64,000 bases of DNA from Pilosibacter fragilis (GCF_032490495.1 NZ_JAVYJB010000006.1:1-64000), one strand, 5' to 3'. Counted from the first letter of the stretch, positions 1 to 8,574 are shown. Made by a program: numbers and translations. Notes: generated by a model from the letters alone, not told the origin.

Positions 1-165
1 GATCCATCTCAGGCACAATAACATACAGGCGGCTTCGCCGCACATAGCAATAACCTAAAGCGGTTTCCGCCTATCCGGACAGGTGGTTTCCATTTTTCCG
101 GACAGACGGCTTCGCCGCAACGGAATATTCATACAGTCGCTTTGCGGCCTTTGTAAAATTCATCT
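1..165. repeat. Degenerate array of short hairpins (runs off left edge)
   Basis: This stretch is packed with short inverted repeats with GAA, TTC or TTT loops, such as GCGGCTTCGCCGC (about 30-42), GCGGTTTCCGC (60-70) and ACGGCTTCGCCGC (106-118). Read on the minus strand, each hairpin is followed by a CTGT-rich linker, giving degenerate units of about 20-30 nt. No open frame explains the pattern. It begins before the window, so its full size is unknown. It may be transcribed or may be a decayed intergenic repeat. Confidence 0.45.
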
Positions 166-197
166 CTTCCACAGCAGCAATAACGTAATTCCAGTTT
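132..197 (-). pseudogene. LysR-type regulator N-terminal fragment
   Basis: One minus-strand frame reads WNYVIAAVEEMNFTKAAKRLY, here about 21 residues. This matches the start of a LysR-family winged helix-turn-helix, where an aromatic residue, a V-x-A-V-x-E block and F-T-x-A-A-x-x-L follow in order. The frame has a stop shortly upstream and runs into the hairpin array downstream, so only a scrap of the DNA-binding domain is left. I infer a decayed remnant. The family call rests on motif resemblance only. Confidence 0.35.
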
Positions 198-470
198 GTG
201 TTGCCCGTGATTCCATCTCCCGCTCAAACTTATGTTTATCTGTACAGTTGTACACACCATTTTCTCTGAATTTTCCATTTATTTTGCATTAATATTCTTT
301 TTTCTCAGAATCATATATTATGCCGCGATAATTATCTTTACAAGCTAATATACCACATTTTAGTATTTTCCGATAGTGTCCTTTACTTAAATTTATATCT
401 GCAGGCTTGCCTTCCTCTATCCCCCAACACGGAACCTCTTTTTTCTCTTTTCCATATCTCCCATCCCCCA

Positions 471-678
471 GCGCAGGACCGCCTCCGGACACGGGTGCCT
501 GATTCCAGAGGCATGGCTTCCTCTTGGCTCCCGGGAGAATGCGTTGGAGAACAGGGGACACTTGTTTGAGCCGCAGGCGAGTTGTGTCCCCTGCTCTCCG
601 CCCTTAGCATTCTTCCGGGAGCTTAGAGGAACCGTCTCTGGAATCCACCAGTATCCGGGGCCGGAGACGGTCCTGCGC
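471..678. repeat. 208 bp imperfect palindrome (long stem-loop)
   Basis: The outer arms are 471-489 and 661-678 (GCGCAGGACC against GGTCCTGCGC). Further matches run inward: GATTCCAGAG with CTCTGGAATC, GCTCCCGGGAGAATGC with GCATTCTTCCGGGAGC, and GGAGAACAGGGGACAC (546-561) with GTGTCCCCTGCTCTCC (584-599). The central loop is about 22 nt. Nearly the whole element folds into one rod. No coding frame accounts for it. It resembles a miniature inverted-repeat element or a dispersed intergenic repeat; identity unknown. Confidence 0.7.
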
Positions 679-716
679 GTACCCGGAGCCATTATGAAGC
701 ACCATCTTCCCACAAC

Positions 717-780
717 AAAAAAACCGCCGCACCTCCACGATCTCCCCGAAAGGAAATCATGTTCGGTACGACGGTTTTTC
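717..780 (-). terminator. Long terminator-like hairpin downstream of the hgd operon
   Basis: On the minus strand an A-rich arm AAAACCGTCGTACC pairs with GGTGCGGCGGTTTT and is followed by a run of seven T. The arms lie at 765-778 and 720-733, with more partial pairing inside the loop. This is the best rho-independent terminator candidate after hgdB, although it is about 200 nt beyond the stop. The plus strand also carries a short T run, so it could act both ways. Confidence 0.55.
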
Positions 781-906
781 GCCTGACTCCGCGTGAACAC
801 TGAGAAACAGGAACGCCTGCCCCTATATATCGCTGCGAATTGCATCTTCTTGTCCGCCTTACGGCGCCCAAAAAGCTTCGGACTTCGTCCTTATACTGCC
901 CCGGCA

Positions 907-947
907 ATAGAATTGCTTATGAAAGCAAGCTTTCAACACAATTCTAT
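907..947 (-). other. Strong stem-loop just after hgdB
   Basis: Arms ATAGAATTG (907-915) and CAATTCTAT (939-947) enclose a second perfect stem, TGAAAG with CTTTCA. It lies 30 nt past the hgdB stop in the direction of transcription. No T tract follows, so it looks like a 3'-end stabilising or processing structure. It could also be a weak terminator together with the GGAC-GAA-GTCC hairpin near 880-890. Confidence 0.5.
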
Positions 948-976
948 CACCAGGTCAGTGCAATTCAAAGTTTTAT

Positions 977-2128
977 TTACTTTCTCATCTCAAGAACATC
1001 CGCAAATGCCTCGATAGCAGTTGCAGCCTGTCCGAAGTCTCTCATCTGCTGGTCAACACCAAGTTTGATGTGCGGGATACCTGCGTTGTCGAGAGCTTTC
1101 TTGAGGTACGGATACTCCATCTCCTCCGGATCGCAGAACTGCTGCATGAAGAGTACAAGCCCCTGAGCGCCGCTCTTCTTAACCATGTCAGCTACGAACT
1201 CGCCACGGCGGTTCTTGGAAGACTGCGGATCGTAAAGAAGGATATCGTAGTCCATGTTTGCAAACTGTTTTGCAAGAGCTCTGAGAGCATCCTGCTCGTC
1301 CTCCGGAACATCTGTACGGAAGGAACGGCTCTCATGAGCAACATCATCAGCTGCGATCGCGATGTTGTTATTCTCGAAGATCTCAAGAAGCTTCGGGTTG
1401 TCTACGATGATACCGGATGTAACAACCTTTGTTCCCTTCCAGTCACATACCGGAAGAGCTGCAAGCTCTTTGTTTAACTCTTCGAGTTTTGCTGTATATT
1501 CCGGTTTCTCCATGAAGAAGAATGCCTTTAATACTGCAGAACGCTTTGTAGGAGTTACAACGTCGCAGTGCTCGTTAGCGAGTTTTACGAACTCACGGCG
1601 GGCTGCACGGCTCTTGTTGTAAACCTTGATTGCGTCAAGGATCGCATCGTTGGTGATCTCGTGACCACATACTTCCTCGAGGTCAGCCTTAACGTTTGCG
1701 TACTCCTCCTCACAGAACTTAAGTCCGAACTCTTCGAAACGGTTCTGCGGATGAGCAAGGAAGATAACTTTCATCTTGTCGCCCATAGCAACACGGAAGT
1801 TCTGGCTCATCGGACGTAATGTATCACAGATTGTTGGTGTGATGATTCCGTCTAACTGATCCATAGTTCCGTCAAGGAGCATCTCAAGTGCGAGCTGAGC
1901 GATCGTGCAGTAGAAGGTTGCACAATACTCTTTTGCACGGCTGATCGTCTTGTTGTTGGAGCCCCAGATTCCCATCGGAACCATGCCTGCAGCGTATACA
2001 AGCTCTTCCGGAGCGTAGTACGGGAGAACGCCAATAACCTTCTTGCCCTGTGCTTTATATTCAGCAAGCTGCTGTTTCGGAGTTGCAGCTTTTACCTTAA
2101 ATTCGTCAAATAATGCGTTGATACTCAT
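977..2128 (-). CDS. hgdB: (R)-2-hydroxyglutaryl-CoA dehydratase, beta subunit
   Basis: The 383-residue protein belongs to the 2-hydroxyacyl-CoA dehydratase D family. With HgdA it forms the oxygen-sensitive iron-sulfur enzyme that removes water from (R)-2-hydroxyglutaryl-CoA to give glutaconyl-CoA in glutamate fermentation. The N-terminus has the family pattern VIGVLPYYAPEELVYAAG, where the chain recognises substrate, and conserved cysteines follow (for example in CATFYC and TPTICD). The gene starts 3 nt after the hgdA stop, so translation is probably coupled. It is the last gene of the operon. Length agrees with the Acidaminococcus subunit. The assignment is secure from sequence resemblance and context; activity depends on HgdC. 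Confidence 0.96.
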   Translation of the reverse strand: MSINALFDEFKVKAATPKQQLAEYKAQGKKVIGVLPYYAPEELVYAAGMVPMGIWGSNNKTISRAKEYCATFYCTIAQLALEMLLDGTMDQLDGIITPTICDTLRPMSQNFRVAMGDKMKVIFLAHPQNRFEEFGLKFCEEEYANVKADLEEVCGHEITNDAILDAIKVYNKSRAARREFVKLANEHCDVVTPTKRSAVLKAFFFMEKPEYTAKLEELNKELAALPVCDWKGTKVVTSGIIVDNPKLLEIFENNNIAIAADDVAHESRSFRTDVPEDEQDALRALAKQFANMDYDILLYDPQSSKNRRGEFVADMVKKSGAQGLVLFMQQFCDPEEMEYPYLKKALDNAGIPHIKLGVDQQMRDFGQAATAIEAFADVLEMRK

Positions 2129-2131
2129 GGT

Positions 2132-3574
2132 CTATTTAGCCTCCTTTGCCTGGATGTTTGCTTCCATAGCCTCTACAAGACCCTGTACTCGTGTCTCGTA
2201 CTGAGCGGCATTGAAGTTACGCGGGTCAGCCTGGTCACCATCGAATCCTGCGCACGGAATACCAAGATCCTTTGTGAAGCGGCGCTGCATCTCTGCCATG
2301 TAACCGGACCACGGCTTACAGCTTCTGTTGTAGTGAACGAGAACGCCATCTACCTTGTTGTCGCGGCAGATGCCTTCACGCCATGCAACACCCTGCTCGA
2401 TACATACAGAGTTCGGTGCTTTATAGTAAGCACGAGCCATCTCATCCAGACCATTGTATACGAAACCGAATGCCGGTGCATATACAACTGCTGTTACGTT
2501 CACGCCGTTAGCCTTTAACGGTTTGAACAGAGCCGGAAGCTTCGGCCAGCACGGAATACCCTCGAACATTACACGGTATTTCTCCGGGAACGGAGTTGTT
2601 GTCTCACCCTTAGCGATCGTCTCGTCAAGGTCTTTTGCTAACTGCTCGAATGCCTCAGCAGCCTCAACTCTTGCACGTGCAGTTACGACGTCAGCCATAT
2701 GGTTGAACAGGTCGAAACCACTGTACGGAGCCGGTTTGTACTGTAAGTAATCACAGACTTTTAACCATGCTTTTGCTGTACGGTTTGCGTTCTCACATGC
2801 ATGCTCGAACTTCTTCTCGTCGAACTTCTTGCCTGTAAGCTCCTCTAACTGCTTGATTGCCTTATCGAACTGTCCGCGAACATAGCGAACGTTCTGATCA
2901 GCAACTTCAACAGTGTTGTTGTACGGGATATCGATCATGATAAGCGGAACGTTGCACATACGGGCGATGTTCTCATACCACTTTGTCATACAGTTACAGA
3001 TGTTGTTGCAGCAGAGAACGAAATCCGGCTGCGGGATCTGCATCTGACGGATCGGGGAGATCGCTGCAATACGGCGCTCTTTATCCGGTCCATCCGGAAG
3101 CTTTTCAAGCTCAAGAAGGTTTACAAGCTCAAGATACGGAGTCTGAGTCTTCGGATCTTTTTTCGGCTTGCCTGTTGCCTCATCGATCACTATGTTTCCG
3201 TCTGCGTCCTTTAACGGCTTACCTGTGCTCGGATCGATGATGTACTCACCTGTCTCCGGGTCAAACTTACGCGCTACACGGACACCGGCTGCGTAAGCAA
3301 GGCTGATACGTGCGTATCCGCAGATATCGTTGTCGTAACCAAGATCCTCAGCTGCCTGACACATAAGCTCACCGTAACGGTTTGCTGCGATACCAGCTGC
3401 CTGGTTCTCCGGGTACATAACGTTTAAATCAAATGCTGCTGCGAGCTCGCACGGGAATTTGGAAGAAGACCAACCAACTAACTCGCCTCTCTTTTTGGCT
3501 TCGCGCGCGTCTTTATGAACGTCATCTACGACTTTACGCAGCGCAAGAACACCAGGGCTAACCTGCTTTGCCAT
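2132..3574 (-). CDS. hgdA: (R)-2-hydroxyglutaryl-CoA dehydratase, alpha subunit
   Basis: The 480-residue protein is the larger dehydratase subunit. I chose the ATG at 3574 because GGAGG precedes it at normal spacing and the protein then begins MAKQVSPGV, as in the Acidaminococcus homologue; an upstream in-frame ATG at 3604 lacks a good site. The cysteine-rich motif CCNNICNC at residues 188-195 is the conserved region of the iron-sulfur subunit. A hydrophilic segment near residues 105-142 with repeated TGKP motifs is also present in the known family member, so it is not specific to this strain. HgdC delivers the activating electron to the complex. Confidence 0.97.
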   Translation of the reverse strand: MAKQVSPGVLALRKVVDDVHKDAREAKKRGELVGWSSSKFPCELAAAFDLNVMYPENQAAGIAANRYGELMCQAAEDLGYDNDICGYARISLAYAAGVRVARKFDPETGEYIIDPSTGKPLKDADGNIVIDEATGKPKKDPKTQTPYLELVNLLELEKLPDGPDKERRIAAISPIRQMQIPQPDFVLCCNNICNCMTKWYENIARMCNVPLIMIDIPYNNTVEVADQNVRYVRGQFDKAIKQLEELTGKKFDEKKFEHACENANRTAKAWLKVCDYLQYKPAPYSGFDLFNHMADVVTARARVEAAEAFEQLAKDLDETIAKGETTTPFPEKYRVMFEGIPCWPKLPALFKPLKANGVNVTAVVYAPAFGFVYNGLDEMARAYYKAPNSVCIEQGVAWREGICRDNKVDGVLVHYNRSCKPWSGYMAEMQRRFTKDLGIPCAGFDGDQADPRNFNAAQYETRVQGLVEAMEANIQAKEAK

Positions 3575-3720
3575 AATAAATATCCTCCATTTCTTATCAA
3601 TCATGACCGACCGCGGCTGCGGGACAGGCCCACAGCTGTTTTTCAGCCATAAAATTGCATAACCTACTTCTGTTTAACAGATCCATGCAGATTCACATGG
3701 ACGATAAACGTCAAACTGTT

Positions 3721-4512
3721 TTATGCGCGGCGGCTTGCTGCCTGATATGCATATAAGGCTGCACCAAGCGCACCGTTATACTGTGTCAGAGGAGATCTGT
3801 GGATCTCACATCCAAGCTCATTCTGAAGAGCTTTGACTACACCCTCGTTCTGAGCGACACCGCCAGTCATGACGAGTGCCGGAACAACTCCGATCCTATG
3901 GGCGAGTCCAGTGACACGGTGAGCCACGGAGCGGTGGATTCCTGCGATAATATCGCACTTATCGGTTCCCATCGACAGCTGGCTGATAACCTCACTCTCC
4001 GCAAATACGGTACATGTGGAACTGATCTCGACTCTCTTCTTGGAGAGGGAATCAAGATGACCAAGATCCTGGACCTTTACTTCGAGAACGCCCGCCATTA
4101 CGTCGAGGAATCTTCCGGTTCCTGCAGCGCATTTGTCGTTCATCTGGAAGTTGGTCATTGCACCGTTGTCAATATGAAGGACCTTAACGTCCTGACCGCC
4201 GATATCAATGACGGTGTGAACGTCAGGGAACAGGAAGTAAGCTCCCCTTGCGTGGCAGGATAACTCACTCATCTGTTTGTCTGCAAAATTCATTAAAGAG
4301 TTACGGCCGTATCCTGTTGCCAAGGTAAATGCCACATCCTCTTTTTTCATGCCTGCGTTTTCCAGCACTGCATCGATCGCGCGCTGGGGGCCGCTGGTAC
4401 CTGCACCTACATCGATCAGGGATTTCGCTACGATCTCCTGGCCATCCTTAAGCATAATGCATTTGGAAGCCGTGGATCCAACGTCAATTCCCAGGGTGTA
4501 AATTGCACTCAT
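3721..4512 (-). CDS. hgdC: 2-hydroxyglutaryl-CoA dehydratase activator ATPase (archerase)
   Basis: The 263-residue protein is an ASKHA-fold ATPase (BadF/BadG/HgdC family). It binds one [4Fe-4S] cluster between two subunits and uses ATP hydrolysis to push a single electron into HgdAB. The phosphate-binding GIDVGSTASK is near residue 8, and DIGGQDVK is at about 103-110. The cluster cysteines C128 (in KCAAGTGRF) and C167 (in STCTVF) are both present, at nearly the positions known in Acidaminococcus. A GGAGG site precedes the ATG. A stem-loop separates it from gcdA upstream, and 146 nt separate it from hgdA downstream. Confidence 0.97.
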   Translation of the reverse strand: MSAIYTLGIDVGSTASKCIMLKDGQEIVAKSLIDVGAGTSGPQRAIDAVLENAGMKKEDVAFTLATGYGRNSLMNFADKQMSELSCHARGAYFLFPDVHTVIDIGGQDVKVLHIDNGAMTNFQMNDKCAAGTGRFLDVMAGVLEVKVQDLGHLDSLSKKRVEISSTCTVFAESEVISQLSMGTDKCDIIAGIHRSVAHRVTGLAHRIGVVPALVMTGGVAQNEGVVKALQNELGCEIHRSPLTQYNGALGAALYAYQAASRRA

Positions 4513-4569
4513 AATAACCTCCGGGTATACTGAAAATGTAAAATGAAACTGGCTTTGTTATACCAGTAT

Positions 4570-4604
4570 ATCCAGGCCAGAGAAAGTACTCCCCTGGCCT
4601 GGAT
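4570..4604 (-). other. Perfect intercistronic stem-loop between gcdA and hgdC
   Basis: ATCCAGGCCAG (4570-4580) pairs perfectly with CTGGCCTGGAT (4594-4604) around a 13 nt loop. No T tract follows on the minus strand, so a terminator is unlikely. Its place between genes of two different enzyme complexes suggests RNA processing or differential stability. Confidence 0.6.
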
Positions 4605-4636
4605 ACGTATCATTTTACTCTATCCTTCAGTCAGAA

Positions 4637-6406
4637 TCAAGCTTTTTTAAATGTGTTCCACTCACGGATCGCACGCGGTGTTACCATCTGATGGAACGGG
4701 CAGATAGACTCCGGATTCTGGTAAGCAGACTCTGTGAATGCCTGGATGTACGGACGGATCTCTGTAAGATCAACGATCTCGTCAGCCATACCCTTGATTG
4801 TGCAGTATTTCGGACGGGACTTGTCGTGGTACATCTGGATCATGTCGTTCATCTTGTCGATGATCGGCTGGAGATCCTCGCCGGCCTTCTTAGCCTTAAC
4901 AAGTTTTCTGGAGTACATAGCGTTTGCTGCTGTCTCACCCGGCATTACATAGTACTCAGAAGCGCCTGTTGCAAGGGAGAATACGTTTGTATCGTTGCCC
5001 TGCGGTCCGCCAAGTACGTAGTGAGCAGCTGCGGATGCCTTACGAAGTGTAACCTCTAAGGACGGAAGCTTGGAGTTCTGGATGGAGTAGATCAGAGACT
5101 GACCAAGACCAAGAAGCTCAGCCTTCTCAGCGTCATCACCTACATCGATACCAGTTGTATCCTGTAACCAGATCAGCGGGATTCTGTCACGAGCGCAAAG
5201 TGTTACGAACTCGTTCATCTTGATCAGGCCCTGACGATATAACTTTCCGCCGATACCAACAGAGTTCTGTTTGTACTCCGGATAGTTCATAAGGAGACCC
5301 TGAACGTTTGCTACAACACCAACGAGAAGTCCGTTTACTTTAGCAAGACCTGTTACAACCTCCGGGCCGTAACCGTTCTTGTACTCAGCGAACTCACTGC
5401 CGTCGAAGAGACGGCCGATTACATCGTAGATATCGTACGGACGCTTCTGGTTCATCGGGATGATGCTGTAAAGGTCCTCAGCCGGAAGAGCCGGTGCCTT
5501 CGGATCATCAACACGGAAGAACTCGAGGTTGTATGCCGGAAGGTAGCTAACGTACTTCTTGATACCCTCGATTACGCCGTAATCGTTCTCATATACTTCA
5601 CGGAAGAAACCAGTCTCATCGTAGTGAACCGGAACGGAACCCGGAGCCGGAACGTGCTTCTTGCCGTTTTCGATCTGTGCTGCGATGATCTGCTCAGCAG
5701 ACTCTTCGTCAATATACCCCTTCGGGTTCATACCGGAAAGAATACCAGCGCCGCCTACTGCCATGTTTGCCTGGCTGTGTGCGATAAGGATTGTCGGGGA
5801 AATGCTGTGGTATCCGCCGCCTGCCGGGTTTGTTCCGTAGATACCTACGATAACCGGAACACCAAGCTGGTTTAACTCAGCATTGCGGAAGAACGGTGTA
5901 CCGCCGCCGCGTCTGTTCGGGTAAACCTTATCCTGGTTCGGGAACTCAACGCCGGAGCAGTTTAACAGATATACGAGCGGAAGGTGGAGCATCTTAGCTG
6001 CATCGGAAGCACGCAGAAGGTTGTCTGCCTGTCCCGGTACCCATGCGCCGGCCATCTTCTTGTTATCGGAAGCGATGATGTAAACCCATTTTCCGTTTAC
6101 ACGGCCAAGTCCGTTAAGAATGTTTGTTGTACCGAACTTGTTGCCTTCCGGGTTGTAAAGGCTGTTTAACGGGCACCATGTTCCCTCATCAATGAGAGCG
6201 TTGATACGCTGCATTGCGGAGAGCTGTCCGCGCTCGTTTAACTTCTCTTCTGTTGTGATACCAGCTGCAAGAGCTTTCTCGATGGACTCATGGATGTCAG
6301 CCTCTACGGCTTTGATCTCTTTTGCGTTCTCGTCATTTACATTTACCAGCTCTTTACCAACAGTAGGCATTTCCTGGAAATATTTCGGCATGGAAAAGTA
6401 ACCCAT
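4637..6406 (-). CDS. gcdA: Glutaconyl-CoA decarboxylase, alpha (carboxyltransferase) subunit
   Basis: The 589-residue protein carries two crotonase-fold carboxyltransferase halves. It moves CO2 from glutaconyl-CoA to the biotin on GcdC, releasing crotonyl-CoA. Family features are visible: a glycine-rich GGGYHSISPTILIAHS stretch in the first half, and AAAHYVLGGPQGND in the second. Length matches the known 587-residue Acidaminococcus subunit. AAGGAGG precedes the ATG. It sits between the CoA-transferase and dehydratase genes, whereas its membrane partners gcdB, gcdC and gcdD are upstream in the operon. Confidence 0.97.
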   Translation of the reverse strand: MGYFSMPKYFQEMPTVGKELVNVNDENAKEIKAVEADIHESIEKALAAGITTEEKLNERGQLSAMQRINALIDEGTWCPLNSLYNPEGNKFGTTNILNGLGRVNGKWVYIIASDNKKMAGAWVPGQADNLLRASDAAKMLHLPLVYLLNCSGVEFPNQDKVYPNRRGGGTPFFRNAELNQLGVPVIVGIYGTNPAGGGYHSISPTILIAHSQANMAVGGAGILSGMNPKGYIDEESAEQIIAAQIENGKKHVPAPGSVPVHYDETGFFREVYENDYGVIEGIKKYVSYLPAYNLEFFRVDDPKAPALPAEDLYSIIPMNQKRPYDIYDVIGRLFDGSEFAEYKNGYGPEVVTGLAKVNGLLVGVVANVQGLLMNYPEYKQNSVGIGGKLYRQGLIKMNEFVTLCARDRIPLIWLQDTTGIDVGDDAEKAELLGLGQSLIYSIQNSKLPSLEVTLRKASAAAHYVLGGPQGNDTNVFSLATGASEYYVMPGETAANAMYSRKLVKAKKAGEDLQPIIDKMNDMIQMYHDKSRPKYCTIKGMADEIVDLTEIRPYIQAFTESAYQNPESICPFHQMVTPRAIREWNTFKKA

Positions 6407-6436
6407 GTTCTTCCTCCTTATATATACGCGATCGCT

Positions 6437-6468
6437 GCGGTCAGCGGTTTTTGCCAGTCACTGACCGC
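6437..6468 (-). other. Intercistronic stem-loop between gctB and gcdA
   Basis: GCGGTCAG (6437-6444) pairs with CTGACCGC (6461-6468) in the 93 nt gap between gctB and gcdA. No T run follows on the minus strand. It is comparable to the stem-loops at other junctions of this operon. Confidence 0.5.
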
Positions 6469-6499
6469 GGCATGATTATATTTTAAATGATCGTTTCGA

Positions 6500-7309
6500 T
6501 TACTTTGTTTCCTTCGGAACTTTAATGAAAGCCTGACCTGGGTCGATCTCTTCACGAATAACGCGAATGATCTCCGGATCCGGACCTTCCATAAGCTGTG
6601 CTCTGGAAGTATCGATCTCGAAACCTGTGTTCTCCTGAACCATTTCCGGAGAGGAGAATGGATAGTAGTAAGCAAGGTACATTCTCTTGGTCTCTTCGTC
6701 GAACTTCATGATACCAAGATCTGTAACTACCATCTGCGGTCCGCGGTTGCCCGGAAGACCTGCTCTCTCACGTCCGCCAGGGCCGTCCATCCAGCCACAG
6801 CTTGTGATGTAATCAACATGCTCCATGAATCTTCTCTTCTGGTGCTGCATCATGATGATGGTGTTGCAGAATGTAGCGATACCGTTAGCTCCGCCGGAAC
6901 CTGTGAAACGGGTTGTCGGCTGAACGTAGTCGCCCTTACCGAAGATACATGTGGAGTTTACGTTACCGTACGGGTCGATCTGAGCGCCGCCGATGAAAGC
7001 GATCATACGGTCAGCGTCATGAAGCCACTCGTTAGCCTCGAAACCTACGAAGCGAACGTTCGGCCACTGTACTGCACAGTGAGCCATGAAACGGTTATCA
7101 CCTACGGAACGCGGTACCTCTACCGGTGAGCAGTCCATAAGTCCGCTCTCTACGATCGGGTGGCAGCTCGGGCAAACCACACGCTTCGCAAGAGAAGCGC
7201 CGATTAACGGAAGACCGGTACCAACGATAACGATCTGATTTTCTTTAATATTTTTTGCGATGGCATAAGCCTGCATTTCCTGCTTTGTATACTTTGTATA
7301 ATCAGCCAT
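6500..7309 (-). CDS. gctB: Glutaconate CoA-transferase, subunit B
   Basis: The 269-residue protein is the catalytic small subunit of the family I CoA-transferase that loads CoA onto (R)-2-hydroxyglutarate. Counting from the ATG at 7309, the glutamate in HPIVESG is residue 54, the position of the catalytic Glu54 in Acidaminococcus GctB. This supports the chosen start over an upstream in-frame TTG at 7330. A GAGGGAGG-like site lies just upstream. The gene follows gctA after a 21 nt gap, as expected for an A2B2-type pair. Confidence 0.96.
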   Translation of the reverse strand: MADYTKYTKQEMQAYAIAKNIKENQIVIVGTGLPLIGASLAKRVVCPSCHPIVESGLMDCSPVEVPRSVGDNRFMAHCAVQWPNVRFVGFEANEWLHDADRMIAFIGGAQIDPYGNVNSTCIFGKGDYVQPTTRFTGSGGANGIATFCNTIIMMQHQKRRFMEHVDYITSCGWMDGPGGRERAGLPGNRGPQMVVTDLGIMKFDEETKRMYLAYYYPFSSPEMVQENTGFEIDTSRAQLMEGPDPEIIRVIREEIDPGQAFIKVPKETK

Positions 7310-7330
7310 TTTTGAATTTCCCTCCCTCAA

Positions 7331-8431
7331 TTAGTGTCTGGTAGAATAGCCAAGATGCGGCTCATTCTTAAGGTTCATGAGGCGAGCGCCGCCAAGGACA
7401 TTAAGAAGATCATCCTGATCCTTGCAGCCGTATACATATTTCTGGAGGTAATCCTTGAAGGTCTCCGGAATCTTTGTGCCGTTAGCAGCATCCTCTGCAG
7501 CCTGTTTTGCAACTTCTGCAGCCTTTGCAAGCTTCTCGTCTTCCGGTTTAGCAGCAGCAGCCTTCTCAGCCTTTGCAGCAGCCTTTGCGAGCTGTGCCTT
7601 AGCATCCTCAGCATCAAGGTACTTGGAAGCCTTATCGTACTCCTTAAGTCCCTTATCATCATCATCATAGTAGCCATAGCACTGTGCCGGCCATGCACCG
7701 TACGGAGCACGAACAACAGCGTCTACGCACTCGCCGAAGATTCTTGTCTTTGTCGGATCACGGCGGATATATTCATCACTTACGATCTCCTCGCAGGTAA
7801 CGATCGTACGCTTTGCAGCGATTGCGATATCAACATCGTGGAACTCATCACCCTCGATGATACAGGTTCCATCCGGAGATGCCTGCTGTACATGGATGAT
7901 CGCGCAGTCAAGCTTCGGAACCGGAACAGCAAGAAGCTTCTCGCCCGGCTCAAACGGGTTCTCGATATCTACGCACTTTAAGTTGTCAACGCCTTCCATT
8001 GTTTTTCTCTTCTCTTCGCTGATACCCCAGAATTTAACAAGACCGGAGCCCTGCATCATTCTTACCGGGAGGTACGGAAGACCAAGGGAAGCTGCGTGAA
8101 GCTGTAACATAAGAACGTCCTGGGAGTAGTCCTCATATGTAAGCTCACCTTTCTCGATTGCGGCACGGAAACGACGTGCAACGTTTGTATAACCAGAGTT
8201 TGCTGTGTAGCAGTTGATGTAAGCTCTTACACGACCCTCACCGATTAAGGAGTCCCAGTCTCCGCCTGCCGGACCGGACCAGCCTACAAAACCAGTTTTA
8301 CCCTGACGAAGGATCTCGTAAACAGCAGCGTACGGTTTACGGTTTGTTGTAAATCCGCCGAGGCAGAGTACATCGTTATCATGTACATACTTCTCTACGG
8401 CATCGTGTAATGACATAACTTTATTAGCCAC
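7331..8431 (-). CDS. gctA: Glutaconate CoA-transferase, subunit A, with an Ala/Lys-rich insertion
   Basis: The 366-residue protein pairs with GctB. It begins at a GTG (8431) preceded by AAAGGAGG. Residues 1-268 and 325-366 follow the known subunit closely, for example GGFTTNRKPYAAV, YINCYTANSG and LMQLH-like helices. Residues about 270-318 form an extra Ala/Lys/Glu-rich, probably helical stretch (LAKAAAKAEKAAAAK), as I recall absent from the 320-residue Acidaminococcus protein. The frame is uninterrupted, so the insertion is real sequence rather than a frameshift. A hairpin with four T lies between gcdB and this gene, so gctA may begin a separate transcript. Confidence 0.95.
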   Translation of the reverse strand: MANKVMSLHDAVEKYVHDNDVLCLGGFTTNRKPYAAVYEILRQGKTGFVGWSGPAGGDWDSLIGEGRVRAYINCYTANSGYTNVARRFRAAIEKGELTYEDYSQDVLMLQLHAASLGLPYLPVRMMQGSGLVKFWGISEEKRKTMEGVDNLKCVDIENPFEPGEKLLAVPVPKLDCAIIHVQQASPDGTCIIEGDEFHDVDIAIAAKRTIVTCEEIVSDEYIRRDPTKTRIFGECVDAVVRAPYGAWPAQCYGYYDDDDKGLKEYDKASKYLDAEDAKAQLAKAAAKAEKAAAAKPEDEKLAKAAEVAKQAAEDAANGTKIPETFKDYLQKYVYGCKDQDDLLNVLGGARLMNLKNEPHLGYSTRH

Positions 8432-8462
8432 AATAAAGCCTCCTTTATTTATATTTGCAGTT

Positions 8463-8493
8463 AAAAGGCCTGCCTGTTCTCCTCAGACAGGCC
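8463..8493 (-). terminator. Terminator or attenuator between gcdB and gctA
   Basis: On the minus strand GGCCTG pairs with CAGGCC (plus 8488-8493 and 8467-8472), with an inner CTG/CAG extension, followed by TTTT. It sits between gcdB and gctA. It could end part of the gcdDCB transcripts or tune the ratio of membrane to soluble enzymes. Flanking TTAAAAG and CTTTTAA can extend the stem. Confidence 0.55.
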
Positions 8494-8574
8494 TGAACTG
8501 CTTTTAATTCCTGTAAAAATATACCACGATACGGAATGAATTTCAACTTCTGGTTCCGTTTCGAAGGGGTTCGA

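Noticed and set aside
1..165. CRISPR array
   Set aside because: The hairpin units are degenerate and the linkers are not uniform spacers. There are no cas genes in the window.
83..292. 69-codon plus-strand frame in the left intergenic region
   Set aside because: It lies in the hairpin array and has no ribosome site or protein-like pattern.
2462..3240. TGKP-type hydrophilic insertion in HgdA as a novelty
   Set aside because: The same region is present in the Acidaminococcus dehydratase subunit as I recall it, so it is a family feature.
7334..7981. Plus-strand open frame of 215 codons across gctA
   Set aside because: It is antisense to a well-conserved gene and arises from the Ala/Lys-rich codons of the GctA insertion.
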